Positions 31,275 through 39,264 of a stretch of DNA of 64,000 nt are shown here, piece by piece; positions within the stretch are counted from its first letter, which is position 1; each line of letters opens with the position of its first letter. The DNA is taken from positions 62,001-126,000 of the forward strand of contig CAZPHD010000001.1 of NCBI GenBank assembly GCA_964586225.1, written 5' to 3'. The notes beneath the pieces are model-generated. The model was not told the origin of the DNA. It did no database searches and worked only from the letters and a program-made list of their open reading frames with translations. The stretch is from JANJUB01 sp964586225 (lineage in GTDB: Bacteria > Armatimonadota > Fimbriimonadia > Fimbriimonadales > Fimbriimonadaceae). The translations under genes were made by a program, and so were the position numbers.

Positions 31275-31311
31275 CCCCCTCCCCGCGAGACGATCACTCG
31301 CGGAGAGGGGG
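31275..31311 (+). repeat. Palindromic repeat unit D
   Basis: It is the exact reverse complement of unit A (arms 31275-31289 and 31297-31311, loop ACGATCA). The C-rich leader begins at about 31259. It ends 19 bp before the phosphorylase ATG. Confidence 0.9.
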
Positions 31312-31330
31312 AGCCGGATCGAAAACAACC

Positions 31331-32617
31331 ATGACCTTTCGTGAACTTATCGCCGCCAAGCGTGACCGCCAGAAGCACTCCCGCGAGGAACTCGATTTCC
31401 TCGCCCAATGTGCTGCAGATCCCAAAGCCCACGCCGTCGAGGATTACCAGCTCAGCGCGTGGCTCATGGCCGCCTACCTCAACGGCCTCGACCTTGACGA
31501 AACCGCGAACCTGACCCAATCCATGGCCCAAAGCGGCGATCGCCTCAACCTCGAGGGCCTCCCGCACCCGTGGGTGGATAAGCACAGCACCGGCGGCGTC
31601 GGCGATAAGACCACGCTCGTGCTTCTTCCTCTTCTTGCCGCCTGCGGGTTGACCGGAGTCAAAATGTCGGGCAAGGGGCTTGGGATCACGGGCGGGACGA
31701 TCGACAAACTCGCGAGTATTCCCGGCTTTCGAACCGACCTCACTCCGGCCGAGATGGTGGAACAGGCGGGGCGCATCGGGCTTGCCCTCACGGGTCAGAC
31801 TCCGCGACTCGCCCCCGCTGATGGCACGCTGTACGCCCTTCGTGACACCACCGAGACCGTGGCCTCAATGCCGCTCATCGTGGCGAGCATCCTCAGCAAG
31901 AAGCTGGCGGGCGGGGCGGAGGCGCTGGGGCTGGATGTCAAGTGCGGCTCGGGTGCCTTCATGAAGAACCTGGCCGACGCGACCGTACTCGCCGAGATGC
32001 TCGTAGCGGTCGCGACGCGTTGTGACCTGCCGACTCACGCGACCATCACCGACATGGATCAGCCGCTTGGCGTGGCCGTGGGCAATGCTCTTGAGGTCCG
32101 CGAGGCATGGGCAACCCTCCAACCGGACGCCGCAAACACCCGCTTCCGCGAGTTGTGCGTCTATCTTGCCGCTGAGACCTTGGTCGCGGTGGGGTGGTCG
32201 AAATCGGTCAGCGACAGCATCGCCACCGCCGAGGCGCGCCTGCAGGATGGGTCGGCGCTCGCGAAAGCCAAGGCCTGGATCGAGGCGCAAGGCGGCGTCT
32301 TCGACCCCAATGCGCTCCCTACAGCCCCGATTGTTCACACGATCGAGGCCTCTCAAACCGGCTGGGTAGCAAGGGTTGATGCCCAAACCATCGGTCAGGC
32401 AGTGGTTGATCTCGGGGGCGGGCGGCAACGCAAGGAAGATGTCATTGATCCGGCGGTCGGGATCGAAGTGCTCGTCCACGTCGGGGATCGGGTAAGCGCT
32501 GGCCAACCGGTCTTCCGAGTCCACGCGTCCCTCCGGGAAGCTCCCAATGTAGCGGCTGCCCTGACGATCTCCGAAGAGCCGATCGAGCCTCGACCGTTGG
32601 TCCTCGCGACGCGATAG
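31331..32617 (+). CDS. Pyrimidine-nucleoside / thymidine phosphorylase
   Basis: The 428-residue enzyme has the glycosyltransferase family 3 signature KHSTGGVGDKTTL with the phosphate-binding residues, MSGKGLGITGGTIDKLASIPGF, ALRDTTETVASMPLIVASILSKKLA and a C-terminal beta domain (VDLGGGRQRKEDVIDPAVGIEVLVHVGD). It splits pyrimidine (deoxy)nucleosides with phosphate to base and pentose-1-phosphate in nucleoside salvage. Length and domain order are normal. The ribosome site is weak, and repeat D lies just upstream, so expression may depend on what the repeat block contributes. Confidence 0.95.
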   Translation: MTFRELIAAKRDRQKHSREELDFLAQCAADPKAHAVEDYQLSAWLMAAYLNGLDLDETANLTQSMAQSGDRLNLEGLPHPWVDKHSTGGVGDKTTLVLLPLLAACGLTGVKMSGKGLGITGGTIDKLASIPGFRTDLTPAEMVEQAGRIGLALTGQTPRLAPADGTLYALRDTTETVASMPLIVASILSKKLAGGAEALGLDVKCGSGAFMKNLADATVLAEMLVAVATRCDLPTHATITDMDQPLGVAVGNALEVREAWATLQPDAANTRFRELCVYLAAETLVAVGWSKSVSDSIATAEARLQDGSALAKAKAWIEAQGGVFDPNALPTAPIVHTIEASQTGWVARVDAQTIGQAVVDLGGGRQRKEDVIDPAVGIEVLVHVGDRVSAGQPVFRVHASLREAPNVAAALTISEEPIEPRPLVLATR

Positions 32618-32651
32618 CAACCCACTCACACCTCCGCGCGTCCAAAGCAAC

Positions 32652-33683
32652 ATGGTCACCCTGATCGCGTTGCTTGCCTTGGGTCAATCCCAGGCTGACA
32701 TCACCGCCGAGATTGAGAAGTTCCGCGCTGAACACAAGATCGTTGGCATGTCGGTCCTAGCGATGCGCGATGGCAAGGTCGTGTACCAGAGTGCGCTTGG
32801 CTTTCGCGACCGCGAAGCCAAGGAAGCTTCGCAGATCACCGATCTATACCGGCTCGGCTCTGTCAGCAAGAGCATTACTGCGATCGCCGCTGTGCGGATG
32901 GCCGAACGCGCCGAGTTTCGCCTTGATGACGACGCTCGCAAGTTCATTCCCGAGCTGGGCAAAGACCATCCGCAGATCACGCCACGGCAACTGCTGTCCC
33001 ACACCGCGGGAGTTCGGCACTATCGCCCGCTGGGCGATCCGACCGGGAATACCTACGTGCGTTACCGCACCGCCGCCGAGGCGATGAAGCTCCTGAAAGG
33101 CGACGAACTCATCAACACGCCAGGCTCCGCATACAGCTACTCGACTCACGGCTATACGTATCTTGCGCGGTTCATGGAGAGCGTGGCAAAGCGCCCCTTC
33201 GACAGCATCCTGCGCACGCACGTGTTTGGCGAGGCGTCACCCGGATTGCTCGATGTCGAGTGGCTCGAACCCAAGAAGCCCCAGCGGACACAACTTTACG
33301 CGTCGCAAGCGTCGGGTGATCCGACGTTGGTTGAGCGACGTGAAGACAATTCGTGGAAGTTTGCCGGCGGTGGCATGGAGGCAAATGTGCGCGGCCTCGC
33401 CCAGGTGGGGGATGCGTTGCTGGCGGGGCGATTGCTGAGCGAACGCGGCCGCCGCGAATTGTGGACGCCCACGCGCGTAAGTGGCGATAATCGCTACGCG
33501 CTCGGCTTTGTGATCGGAGCCGATGGCACGGCGAGCCACAACGGGGCTCAGCAAGGTTGCCGAGCGGCGTGGATTCTCGATCCGGCCACGAAGACGACCG
33601 TGGTTGCGCTGTGTAACACGTCGGGCAATATCCCGATTGGGGCGCTGACGAGGCAAGTGCTTGATCGACTGAAAGGGAAGTAG
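32652..33683 (+). CDS. Secreted serine hydrolase, beta-lactamase class C-like
   Basis: The 343-residue protein has a short signal peptide, then the SxxK motif SVSK (Ser70, Lys73) in LGSVSKSITAIAA, a YSYST block in the place of YxN, and a third motif HNG near residue 296. This is the Pfam beta-lactamase (class C, EstB, D-aminopeptidase) fold. Members cleave esters, peptides or peptidoglycan peptides; true beta-lactamase activity is not implied. It faces the convergent gene at 33685 with one base between the stops. Confidence 0.9.
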   Translation: MVTLIALLALGQSQADITAEIEKFRAEHKIVGMSVLAMRDGKVVYQSALGFRDREAKEASQITDLYRLGSVSKSITAIAAVRMAERAEFRLDDDARKFIPELGKDHPQITPRQLLSHTAGVRHYRPLGDPTGNTYVRYRTAAEAMKLLKGDELINTPGSAYSYSTHGYTYLARFMESVAKRPFDSILRTHVFGEASPGLLDVEWLEPKKPQRTQLYASQASGDPTLVERREDNSWKFAGGGMEANVRGLAQVGDALLAGRLLSERGRRELWTPTRVSGDNRYALGFVIGADGTASHNGAQQGCRAAWILDPATKTTVVALCNTSGNIPIGALTRQVLDRLKGK

Positions 33684-33684
33684 T

Positions 33685-34698
33685 TCACGCTAGGAGCGAG
33701 CTCATGTGGATGGCCAGGTAGACGCAGCCCACAACTATCGTGACGATACTGACCCACCGAGGGACCTCCAAACCCGCGGTCGCCCGCTCAGAGATGACCC
33801 ACATGACAGCGAGCATAAAGAGTGAGCCTAACAGCAGGATAGGCGCCGGATTGGGTGAGACCGTGGCAAACAGGATGAACTTCAGACAAAACAAGGAGAG
33901 GATAAAGATCGAGACAGTGGCTGATACGTCAACGACTTTCGACATCACGGGATGTCCGATCAGGGCGGCATCCGCCATGTTCTTGACTAGAAGTCTTAGA
34001 GCGTGGTACACGATGATCAGGCTCAAGCAAACGGTTCCAAGTCTCTCGTGTCCAGACTGTATGAAGAATAGACTGGCAGCAAGAACGGCGGATGCCCCCA
34101 ACGCTTGTTGAACCAGGGTCGGATTTGCGCTGATCAATGGAAACTGCGGTAGCGTGGCTCTCACCACGTCGCGAACTGGCCCACGCGCTCGTTCAGGGTT
34201 TATGCCACCTTCAATCGATTGCGCGAGATGGGTGCCCGCCAGCCTGTGTTCTCCATTTGCCAGTAGGGCCTGGCCGAGAATCAAGTGGTGGGTAGGATCT
34301 GCATCGTTTTCCTCCACCAAACGTTGAGCCATTTCAACCGTCTGCTCGGTCGGCAGTATTGGATCAACGAGTTCCAACTCGATAAAGCGCGCCCGGGCGG
34401 ATGTGCCTTCGGGAGCGATCGCAAGCCAGCGCCGGAAGATCAGACGGCTGGTCGCGAGTGAGTCGCCGCAAAGGAGGTCGAGCTCTGCGTACGCGCGAAC
34501 CCGCCCACCTGTTTCGTTGAACGCCTCGTCCGCCAGATCAAGAGCATGCAGCAAGTTCTGGTACTCAACCAGCACGCGGAGCCGCCACACTTCGTCGGAT
34601 CGATCATCGGCGTTCCAGCGTTCATGGATCAACTGACGCGCCCGCCCGACATCGCCCGCGAGGAGCAACTCGTAGGCATGGCATGTATCTGGGACCAT
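33685..34698 (-). CDS. TPR-like protein with C-terminal membrane helices
   Basis: The 337-residue protein has a helical-repeat N-terminal part (about residues 1-190; LLLAGDVGRARQLIHERWNADD, THHLILGQALLANGEHRLAGTHL) and about five membrane helices from residue 205 (ALGASAVLAASLFFI, VSATVSIFILSLFCLKFILF and others). I recognise no family. It resembles the tetratricopeptide-plus-membrane proteins that act as scaffolds. It has no operon partner. Confidence 0.75.
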   Translation of the reverse strand: MVPDTCHAYELLLAGDVGRARQLIHERWNADDRSDEVWRLRVLVEYQNLLHALDLADEAFNETGGRVRAYAELDLLCGDSLATSRLIFRRWLAIAPEGTSARARFIELELVDPILPTEQTVEMAQRLVEENDADPTHHLILGQALLANGEHRLAGTHLAQSIEGGINPERARGPVRDVVRATLPQFPLISANPTLVQQALGASAVLAASLFFIQSGHERLGTVCLSLIIVYHALRLLVKNMADAALIGHPVMSKVVDVSATVSIFILSLFCLKFILFATVSPNPAPILLLGSLFMLAVMWVISERATAGLEVPRWVSIVTIVVGCVYLAIHMSSLLA

Positions 34699-34754
34699 GG
34701 TCGATTATGCGGGCATTGCTCCCCGAGTTTTCAATGCGGCGGTATCCTTCCCGC

Positions 34755-35876
34755 ATGCTCGATCCGCGCGTCACTCGCCTTGCCGAACTGCTTTGCACCC
34801 ACTCGACCAAGCTCACGGCCGACGATCATCTGCTGATCCATGCCTTCGATATCCCCGACGAGGTGGTCGCTGAGGTCGTGCGGATCGCGCAAACCAAGGG
34901 CGCCAAGGTCGCGGTTCGACTTGAGAGCAATATCGTCCGCCGACAACTGATGCACGGCATGACCGAGGCGAACGCACGGCTTATCGCCGAAGTCGAGCGC
35001 CACGAAATGGAGCAGATGACCGCCTATATCGCTCTGCGGGGTAGCCACAACTACGCCGAACTCAGCGAAGTGCCCGACGATATCATGCGCATGTGGAGCA
35101 AGGAATACAACAAACCGGTTGTGTTCGGCGTACGGGTTCCCAACACGAAGTGGGTGGCGTTACGATGGCCCACAGCGGGCATGGCTCAGCAGGCGAACAT
35201 GAGCACACCCGCGTTCGAACAGTTCTACTTTGACGTCTGCACCATGGACTATGCGAAGATGGCGGAGGCCTGCAAGCCTCTTCAAGACTTGATGAACCGG
35301 ACCGATCGTGTGCGCGTAACCGCGCGAGATACCGACTTCACGTTGAGCATTAAGGGTATCGGCGCAGTGCCGTGTACGGGCGAGCGCAACATTCCGGATG
35401 GTGAGTGCTTCAGCGCCCCCGTTCGAGATAGCGTGAATGGCAAGGTAACATTCAATACGGTGTCCCTCTATCAGGGTACCGAGTTCAAGGATATCAGCTA
35501 CGAAATCAAAGACGGCAAGATCATTGAGGCGAGCGCCGGCCCGAACACGGACAAGCTGAACGAGATTCTCGACACCGACGACGGCGCTCGCTACTTCGGC
35601 GAGTTCGCGATAGGCTTCAATCCGCACATCCTGCATCCGATGAAGGACACGCTTTTCGACGAGAAGATTGCCGGTTCACTGCATTTCACCCCCGGAAACA
35701 GCTATGACCGACCAGGTGGCAATGGCAACGTGTCGGGAATTCACTGGGATACGGTGCTTATCCAGCGGCCCGAATACGGCGGCGGCGAGATTTGGTTCGA
35801 CGACGTGCTCATTCGCAAGGATGGCCTGTTCGTGCTGCCGGAGTTGGTTGGGTTGAACCCAGAGAATCTACGATAA
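34755..35876 (+). CDS. Aminopeptidase, M29 family (AmpS/AmpT-like)
   Basis: The 373-residue protein starts at ATG 34755 (MLDPRVTRLAELL), the usual family start; an upstream in-frame ATG is not supported. It has the M29 metal-binding blocks: GERNIPDGECFSAP, EFAIGFNPHI, DEKIAGSLHFTPGNSY and GIHWDTV, supplying the Glu, His and Asp ligands of the two-metal site. It removes N-terminal residues from peptides in the cytoplasm. It is monocistronic and divergent from the TPR-like gene (56 bp gap). Confidence 0.95.
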   Translation: MLDPRVTRLAELLCTHSTKLTADDHLLIHAFDIPDEVVAEVVRIAQTKGAKVAVRLESNIVRRQLMHGMTEANARLIAEVERHEMEQMTAYIALRGSHNYAELSEVPDDIMRMWSKEYNKPVVFGVRVPNTKWVALRWPTAGMAQQANMSTPAFEQFYFDVCTMDYAKMAEACKPLQDLMNRTDRVRVTARDTDFTLSIKGIGAVPCTGERNIPDGECFSAPVRDSVNGKVTFNTVSLYQGTEFKDISYEIKDGKIIEASAGPNTDKLNEILDTDDGARYFGEFAIGFNPHILHPMKDTLFDEKIAGSLHFTPGNSYDRPGGNGNVSGIHWDTVLIQRPEYGGGEIWFDDVLIRKDGLFVLPELVGLNPENLR

Positions 35877-35952
35877 CTCGGTTTCGCTCCCGGTAAATGT
35901 GCCAGATTCGTGTTAAGAGATGCGAGCGATCGGGGCCCGGAAGGGCTAGGGC

Positions 35953-35961
35953 TGATATACT
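35953..35961 (+). promoter_or_regulatory. Possible extended -10 promoter of the PEP-CTERM gene
   Basis: TGATATACT (TGn followed by TATACT) lies 34 nt before the ATG at 35995, and no good -35 is needed for an extended -10. The 118 bases from 35877 to 35994 hold no gene. Confidence 0.4.
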
Positions 35962-35994
35962 TCCAACTACGTCCAGCTGGGCGTGTGAGGAGTT

Positions 35995-36657
35995 ATGAAG
36001 AAATCTCTTATGATCGTTGCGATGTTTGGCGTCGTCGCCGCTTCGCAAGCTGTCGTTATTGCCAATTGGACGTTCGAAGTCTCCATTCCGACTTCGGCGG
36101 GTCCGCACGCTGCCGAGATTGGCACCGGCTTTGCTTCCGGTTTCCACTCGAGCTCGTCGGCTGTGTACAGCAACCCGGTCGGCAACGGTTCTGCGGAGTC
36201 GTTTAGCTCGAACTTCTGGTCGGTGGGCGACTATTATCAGTTCCAGTTCTCCACCGTTGGCCTGCAGAATATTCAGTTCGGCTGGGACCAGACGGGTTCG
36301 AACACCGGTCCGCGCGACTTCCAGGTCCAGTACAGCACCGACGGCACGAACTTCTCGAACTTCGGCGCGGTGTACGCCGTGGGCAACGCGGCGGGTTCGT
36401 GGAGCAGCGTCACGTACAATCCGGCCTACACGTACGCGATTGACATGAGCTCGGTGAGCGCGATCAACGAGCAGACCAACGTTTGGGTTCGGTTGACCAA
36501 CACGTCGACGACCGCCATCAATCTCGGCACCGTCGCGACGACCGGCACGAACCGCGTGGACAATGTGGTTGTGCAGGGCACCGAAGTTCCCGAGCCCGCC
36601 ACCATGGCGATTCTCGGCATGGGTGCCGCCGCCCTTCTGCGACGCCGCAAGAAGTAA
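35995..36657 (+). CDS. PEP-CTERM sorting-domain protein
   Basis: The 220-residue protein has a signal peptide (MKKSLMIVAMFGVVAASQA), a Ser/Thr/Asn-rich beta-sandwich (FQVQYSTDGTNFSNFG, VWVRLTNTS) and a C-terminal PEP-CTERM signal: EVPEPATMAILGMGAAALLRRRKK-type order of PEP motif, helix and basic tail (split as EVPEPAT, hydrophobic stretch, RRRKK). It should be processed by exosortase (not in this window) and exported to the cell surface or extracellular matrix. The ribosome site is AGGAGTT. It ends in a strong terminator. Confidence 0.92.
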   Translation: MKKSLMIVAMFGVVAASQAVVIANWTFEVSIPTSAGPHAAEIGTGFASGFHSSSSAVYSNPVGNGSAESFSSNFWSVGDYYQFQFSTVGLQNIQFGWDQTGSNTGPRDFQVQYSTDGTNFSNFGAVYAVGNAAGSWSSVTYNPAYTYAIDMSSVSAINEQTNVWVRLTNTSTTAINLGTVATTGTNRVDNVVVQGTEVPEPATMAILGMGAAALLRRRKK

Positions 36658-36684
36658 GGCCCAAAAGCCCAGCGACGTTTACGT

Positions 36685-36719
36685 CGGCCATCCGAGGATC
36701 TCTCGGATGGCCGTTTCTA
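36685..36719 (+). terminator. Terminator of the PEP-CTERM gene
   Basis: A perfect 12-bp stem (36685-36696 with 36702-36713) closes GATCT and is followed by TTTCTAT, 28 nt after the stop. Confidence 0.88.
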
Positions 36720-36739
36720 TTGGCAAGCAGCATAAAGAA

Positions 36740-36768
36740 GCCCCTCGAACCTTGAAGGTTCGAGGGGC
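36740..36768 (-). terminator. Terminator of the thioredoxin-fold gene at 36793
   Basis: A perfect 12-bp stem (36740-36751 with 36757-36768) closes a 5-nt loop. On the minus strand it is followed by TTCTTTAT. It lies 24 nt past the stop of the minus-strand gene. Confidence 0.8.
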
Positions 36769-36792
36769 ATGAGCAGATTCGGAGTGGATCGC

Positions 36793-37335
36793 TTAGAGAA
36801 CGTTCTTGATCGCTTCGTTCAGCTTGGCGATGCCCTTCTCGTCGCCCTTCATGTCGACGAACGTGTTGGCAACCTTCCAGTTCTTGTACACGAACACGGT
36901 GTTCTTGGCGTCGAGGTTGATCTTGTACGCCTTCACCGAAGCGTCACTCTTGCTCAGGACGGCCATGCCGACTTCGCCGAGGCCCGGAGTGGCGGCGGCC
37001 TTGCTGATCTTGTCCGTCAGACCCGCCTTCTTGGCATCGTCGGTGAGGAACACCACGAGCGCCTTGAAGTCCTTATTGCCCGCCATTTGCTTGTTCAGCG
37101 TCTTGGCGATCGAAGCAACATTCTCCATGTCATCGCCGTTGACCCAAACCTGGACCTGCGGTCGATTCTGGAACGTGCAAGGGAAGCACTTGTCCGACTT
37201 GGCGAGCGGGCCACTGATGTGCGTCGGGTGGAACGGGGTCACGTTCTCGCCCGGCTTGAGGCCGCTGTCCACAGCGAAAGCCATCGCGGCGACAGCCGCA
37301 GAACCCATCAACGTAGCGTAAAGAAGCTTCTTCAT
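36793..37335 (-). CDS. Exported thioredoxin-fold protein with CxxC
   Basis: The 180-residue protein has a signal peptide (MKKLLYATLMGSAAVAAMAFA), then SDKCFPCTFQNRPQVQVWVNG with the redox pair Cys-x-x-Cys. The rest has alternating strands and helices with KNTVFVYKNWKVANTFVDM near the end, like a thioredoxin or peroxiredoxin fold. No family name is certain. It would work in the periplasm on disulfides or copper. The A/T-rich region upstream contains TAGTATAGG (about 37389-37397 on the minus strand), a possible -10. Confidence 0.78.
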   Translation of the reverse strand: MKKLLYATLMGSAAVAAMAFAVDSGLKPGENVTPFHPTHISGPLAKSDKCFPCTFQNRPQVQVWVNGDDMENVASIAKTLNKQMAGNKDFKALVVFLTDDAKKAGLTDKISKAAATPGLGEVGMAVLSKSDASVKAYKINLDAKNTVFVYKNWKVANTFVDMKGDEKGIAKLNEAIKNVL

Positions 37336-37432
37336 TGGTGTTTGTCCTGGGGAACGCGCTCGCGCTGGGCGAAATCCTCCCCTTGCCCTATACTATGCTA
37401 AATCTGGACGAAAAGTTCCAGTTAAAGGCCAC

Positions 37433-37924
37433 TTAACGCCGTCGCGCCGAGATCACCTCGGTGTTCATGCCTGCCCAGTGAAGCGCGCCACCATAGCGAC
37501 CGTGCTCGACCTTGATGCACTTATCCATCACCATGCTGAGCCCTGCGTCCAGGGCCCGCTCGCCCGCCGCAAAGTTGATGATGCGGAACTGCAGCCACAC
37601 TGCTTTCGCGCCGTTGCGAATCGCTTGCTCCACGATGCCAGGTGCCTCTTCGGCAGGGCGGAACACATCTACGATGTCGACCGGGAACGGGATCGCGTCC
37701 ACACTCGGATACGCCTTGCGGCCGAGAATCTCCTCCGCCTTTGGGTGCACCGGGATCACCTCGTAGCCTTTGTCCAGCAGATACGAGGCGACCATGTTGC
37801 TCGCCTTGGTTTTCTCCGTGGAGAGGCCGACGATGGCGATCGTTTTGGCCTCGCGAAGCAATCGCTGGATGGCTTTCGTGTTCTGAAATCGCTCGCGCTG
37901 TTCGTCGTTGAGGGTCGTGTTCAC
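37433..37924 (-). CDS. CoA-binding domain protein (YccU-like)
   Basis: The 163-residue protein is one Rossmann-type CoA_binding_2 domain: IAIVGLSTEKTKASNMVASYLLDKGYEV, VIPVHPKAEEILGRKAYPSV, VDIVDVFRPAEEAPG, KAVWLQF, and a C-terminal MDKCIKVEH. These are the standard blocks of YccU-like proteins, which bind CoA and are thought to sense or protect acyl-CoA pools. It is encoded 4 bp overlapping metY, the same arrangement being common elsewhere. No specific reaction is known. Confidence 0.92.
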   Translation of the reverse strand: MNTTLNDEQRERFQNTKAIQRLLREAKTIAIVGLSTEKTKASNMVASYLLDKGYEVIPVHPKAEEILGRKAYPSVDAIPFPVDIVDVFRPAEEAPGIVEQAIRNGAKAVWLQFRIINFAAGERALDAGLSMVMDKCIKVEHGRYGGALHWAGMNTEVISARRR

Positions 37925-39204
37925 GCCCGCACCTCGCCGAGGGCTTGGTCGAGATCCCAGAGTAGATCGTCGAGTGTTTCGAGCCCAATCGAAAGCCGCA
38001 CCAGGCCCGCGCTGATGCCTCCGGCGGCGAGCTCGGCGTCGCTCAACTGCTGGTGGGTGGTCGAAGCCGGATGGATCACCAGCGACTTCGCATCGCCAAC
38101 GTTGGCGAGGTGCGAGAAGATCTGAAGCGCTTCGATGAACTGCTTGCCCGCCTGCCGACCATCCGGGGCGTTGAGCTCAAACGATAGAATTGCGCCCGCT
38201 CCCTTCGGCAGATACTTCTGGGCCTTGGCATGGTCGGGGTGCGACGGTAGCCCCGCGTAGTGAACCCTCGTGACCTTGGGGTGCGCCTCCAGGAACTGCG
38301 CCACCCCAACCGCATTCGCCACGTGCCGCTCCATCCGCAATGAAAGCGTTTCGATGCCCTGAAGCAAGAGGAACGAGTTCATCGGCGAGATGCACGCGCC
38401 CGTATCGCGCACGGTCTCGGCGCGAAGCTTGACGAGGAACGCGTAGTGGCCAAAGGTGTCGAAGAAGCGCAAGCCGTGATAGGAAGGCGACGGCTCGGCG
38501 AGCGTGGCAAAGTGGCCGAAATCGAAGTCGCCCGAGTCCACGACCACGCCGCCGATGCTCGTGCCATGTCCGCCGAGGAACTTTGTGGCCGAATGAATCA
38601 CCAGCGTGGCCCCCCACTCGATCGGGCGGCAGAGGTAGGGCGACGCGAACGTGCTATCCACGACGAGCGGCACCTTGGCGTCATTCGCGATTGACGCCAG
38701 CGTCTCGAGATCGGCAATCGCGTTCGTGGGGTTGCCGATGACCTCCGTAAAGAGCATCCGCGTGGTCGGTCGGATCGCCGCCGCCCACGCGTCATGATCA
38801 CCCGGGGGCACGAAGGTGACCTCGATGCTCAGCTTCTTCAGCGTGTGCGCCATCATCGTCAGCGTGCCCCCGTAGAGCTGAGCCGAGGCGACGATGTGAT
38901 CACCCGGCGAGCAGAGCGTCATGATCACCCCGAACTCGGCGGCCATGCCACTCGCGACGGCGACGGCCCCGCACCCACCTTCCAGTGAGGCCAGACGCTC
39001 TTCGAGCACCGCGGTGGTCGGATTGCTGATTCGCGAGTAGATGTTGCCGTATTCCTTGAGCTCGAACAGGTTGGCGGCGTGTTCGGTGTGTTCGAACACG
39101 TAGCTCGTGGTTTGGTAGATCGGCACTGCGCGGGCACCGACGTAAGAATCGGGAACCTGCCCGGCGTGGAGCATGCGGGTTTCAAAGCCAAAATCGCGGC
39201 TCAT
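37921..39204 (-). CDS. metY: O-acetylhomoserine sulfhydrylase (MetY-type Cys/Met metabolism enzyme)
   Basis: The 427-residue PLP enzyme has RISNPTTAVLEERLASLEGG, the cofactor Lys208 in IHSATKFLGGHG, and QLYGGTLTMMAHTLKK. The length and C-terminal LVRLSIGLE block match MetY better than cystathionine gamma-synthase. It makes homocysteine from O-acetylhomoserine and sulfide. It overlaps the CoA-binding gene by 4 bp and is divergent from the gene at 39265, with a 60-bp gap. Confidence 0.94.
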   Translation of the reverse strand: MSRDFGFETRMLHAGQVPDSYVGARAVPIYQTTSYVFEHTEHAANLFELKEYGNIYSRISNPTTAVLEERLASLEGGCGAVAVASGMAAEFGVIMTLCSPGDHIVASAQLYGGTLTMMAHTLKKLSIEVTFVPPGDHDAWAAAIRPTTRMLFTEVIGNPTNAIADLETLASIANDAKVPLVVDSTFASPYLCRPIEWGATLVIHSATKFLGGHGTSIGGVVVDSGDFDFGHFATLAEPSPSYHGLRFFDTFGHYAFLVKLRAETVRDTGACISPMNSFLLLQGIETLSLRMERHVANAVGVAQFLEAHPKVTRVHYAGLPSHPDHAKAQKYLPKGAGAILSFELNAPDGRQAGKQFIEALQIFSHLANVGDAKSLVIHPASTTHQQLSDAELAAGGISAGLVRLSIGLETLDDLLWDLDQALGEVRA

Positions 39205-39264
39205 GCTCTCATTGTGACGCGATACGAAGCCTACGTTGATTCGTCTGTCCGTTGTGAAGAGATC

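Larger units (their letters stand above)
30625..31311. mobile_element. Candidate module: DUF559 endonuclease gene boxed by inverted palindromes
   Basis: The four palindromic units A, B, C and D and the DUF559 gene form one compact block of 687 bp. Unit A (30625-30661) and unit D (31275-31311) are exact 37-bp reverse complements. Units A and B point one way, C and D the other, and the nuclease gene fills the middle with 0-7 bp to spare. The block lies right after the scoB stop and 19 bp before the phosphorylase start. It resembles REP/BIME elements with their RAYT transposase, but with a nuclease in that place. Mobility is inferred. Confidence 0.5.

Noticed and set aside
30625..31311. CRISPR array
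   Set aside because: The four palindromes are spaced unequally, face opposite ways and enclose a gene; there are no spacers of even length and no cas genes.
32652..33683. Beta-lactamase resistance gene
   Set aside because: The fold is shared by many esterases and peptidases, and the YxN motif is altered to YST. Resistance cannot be claimed.
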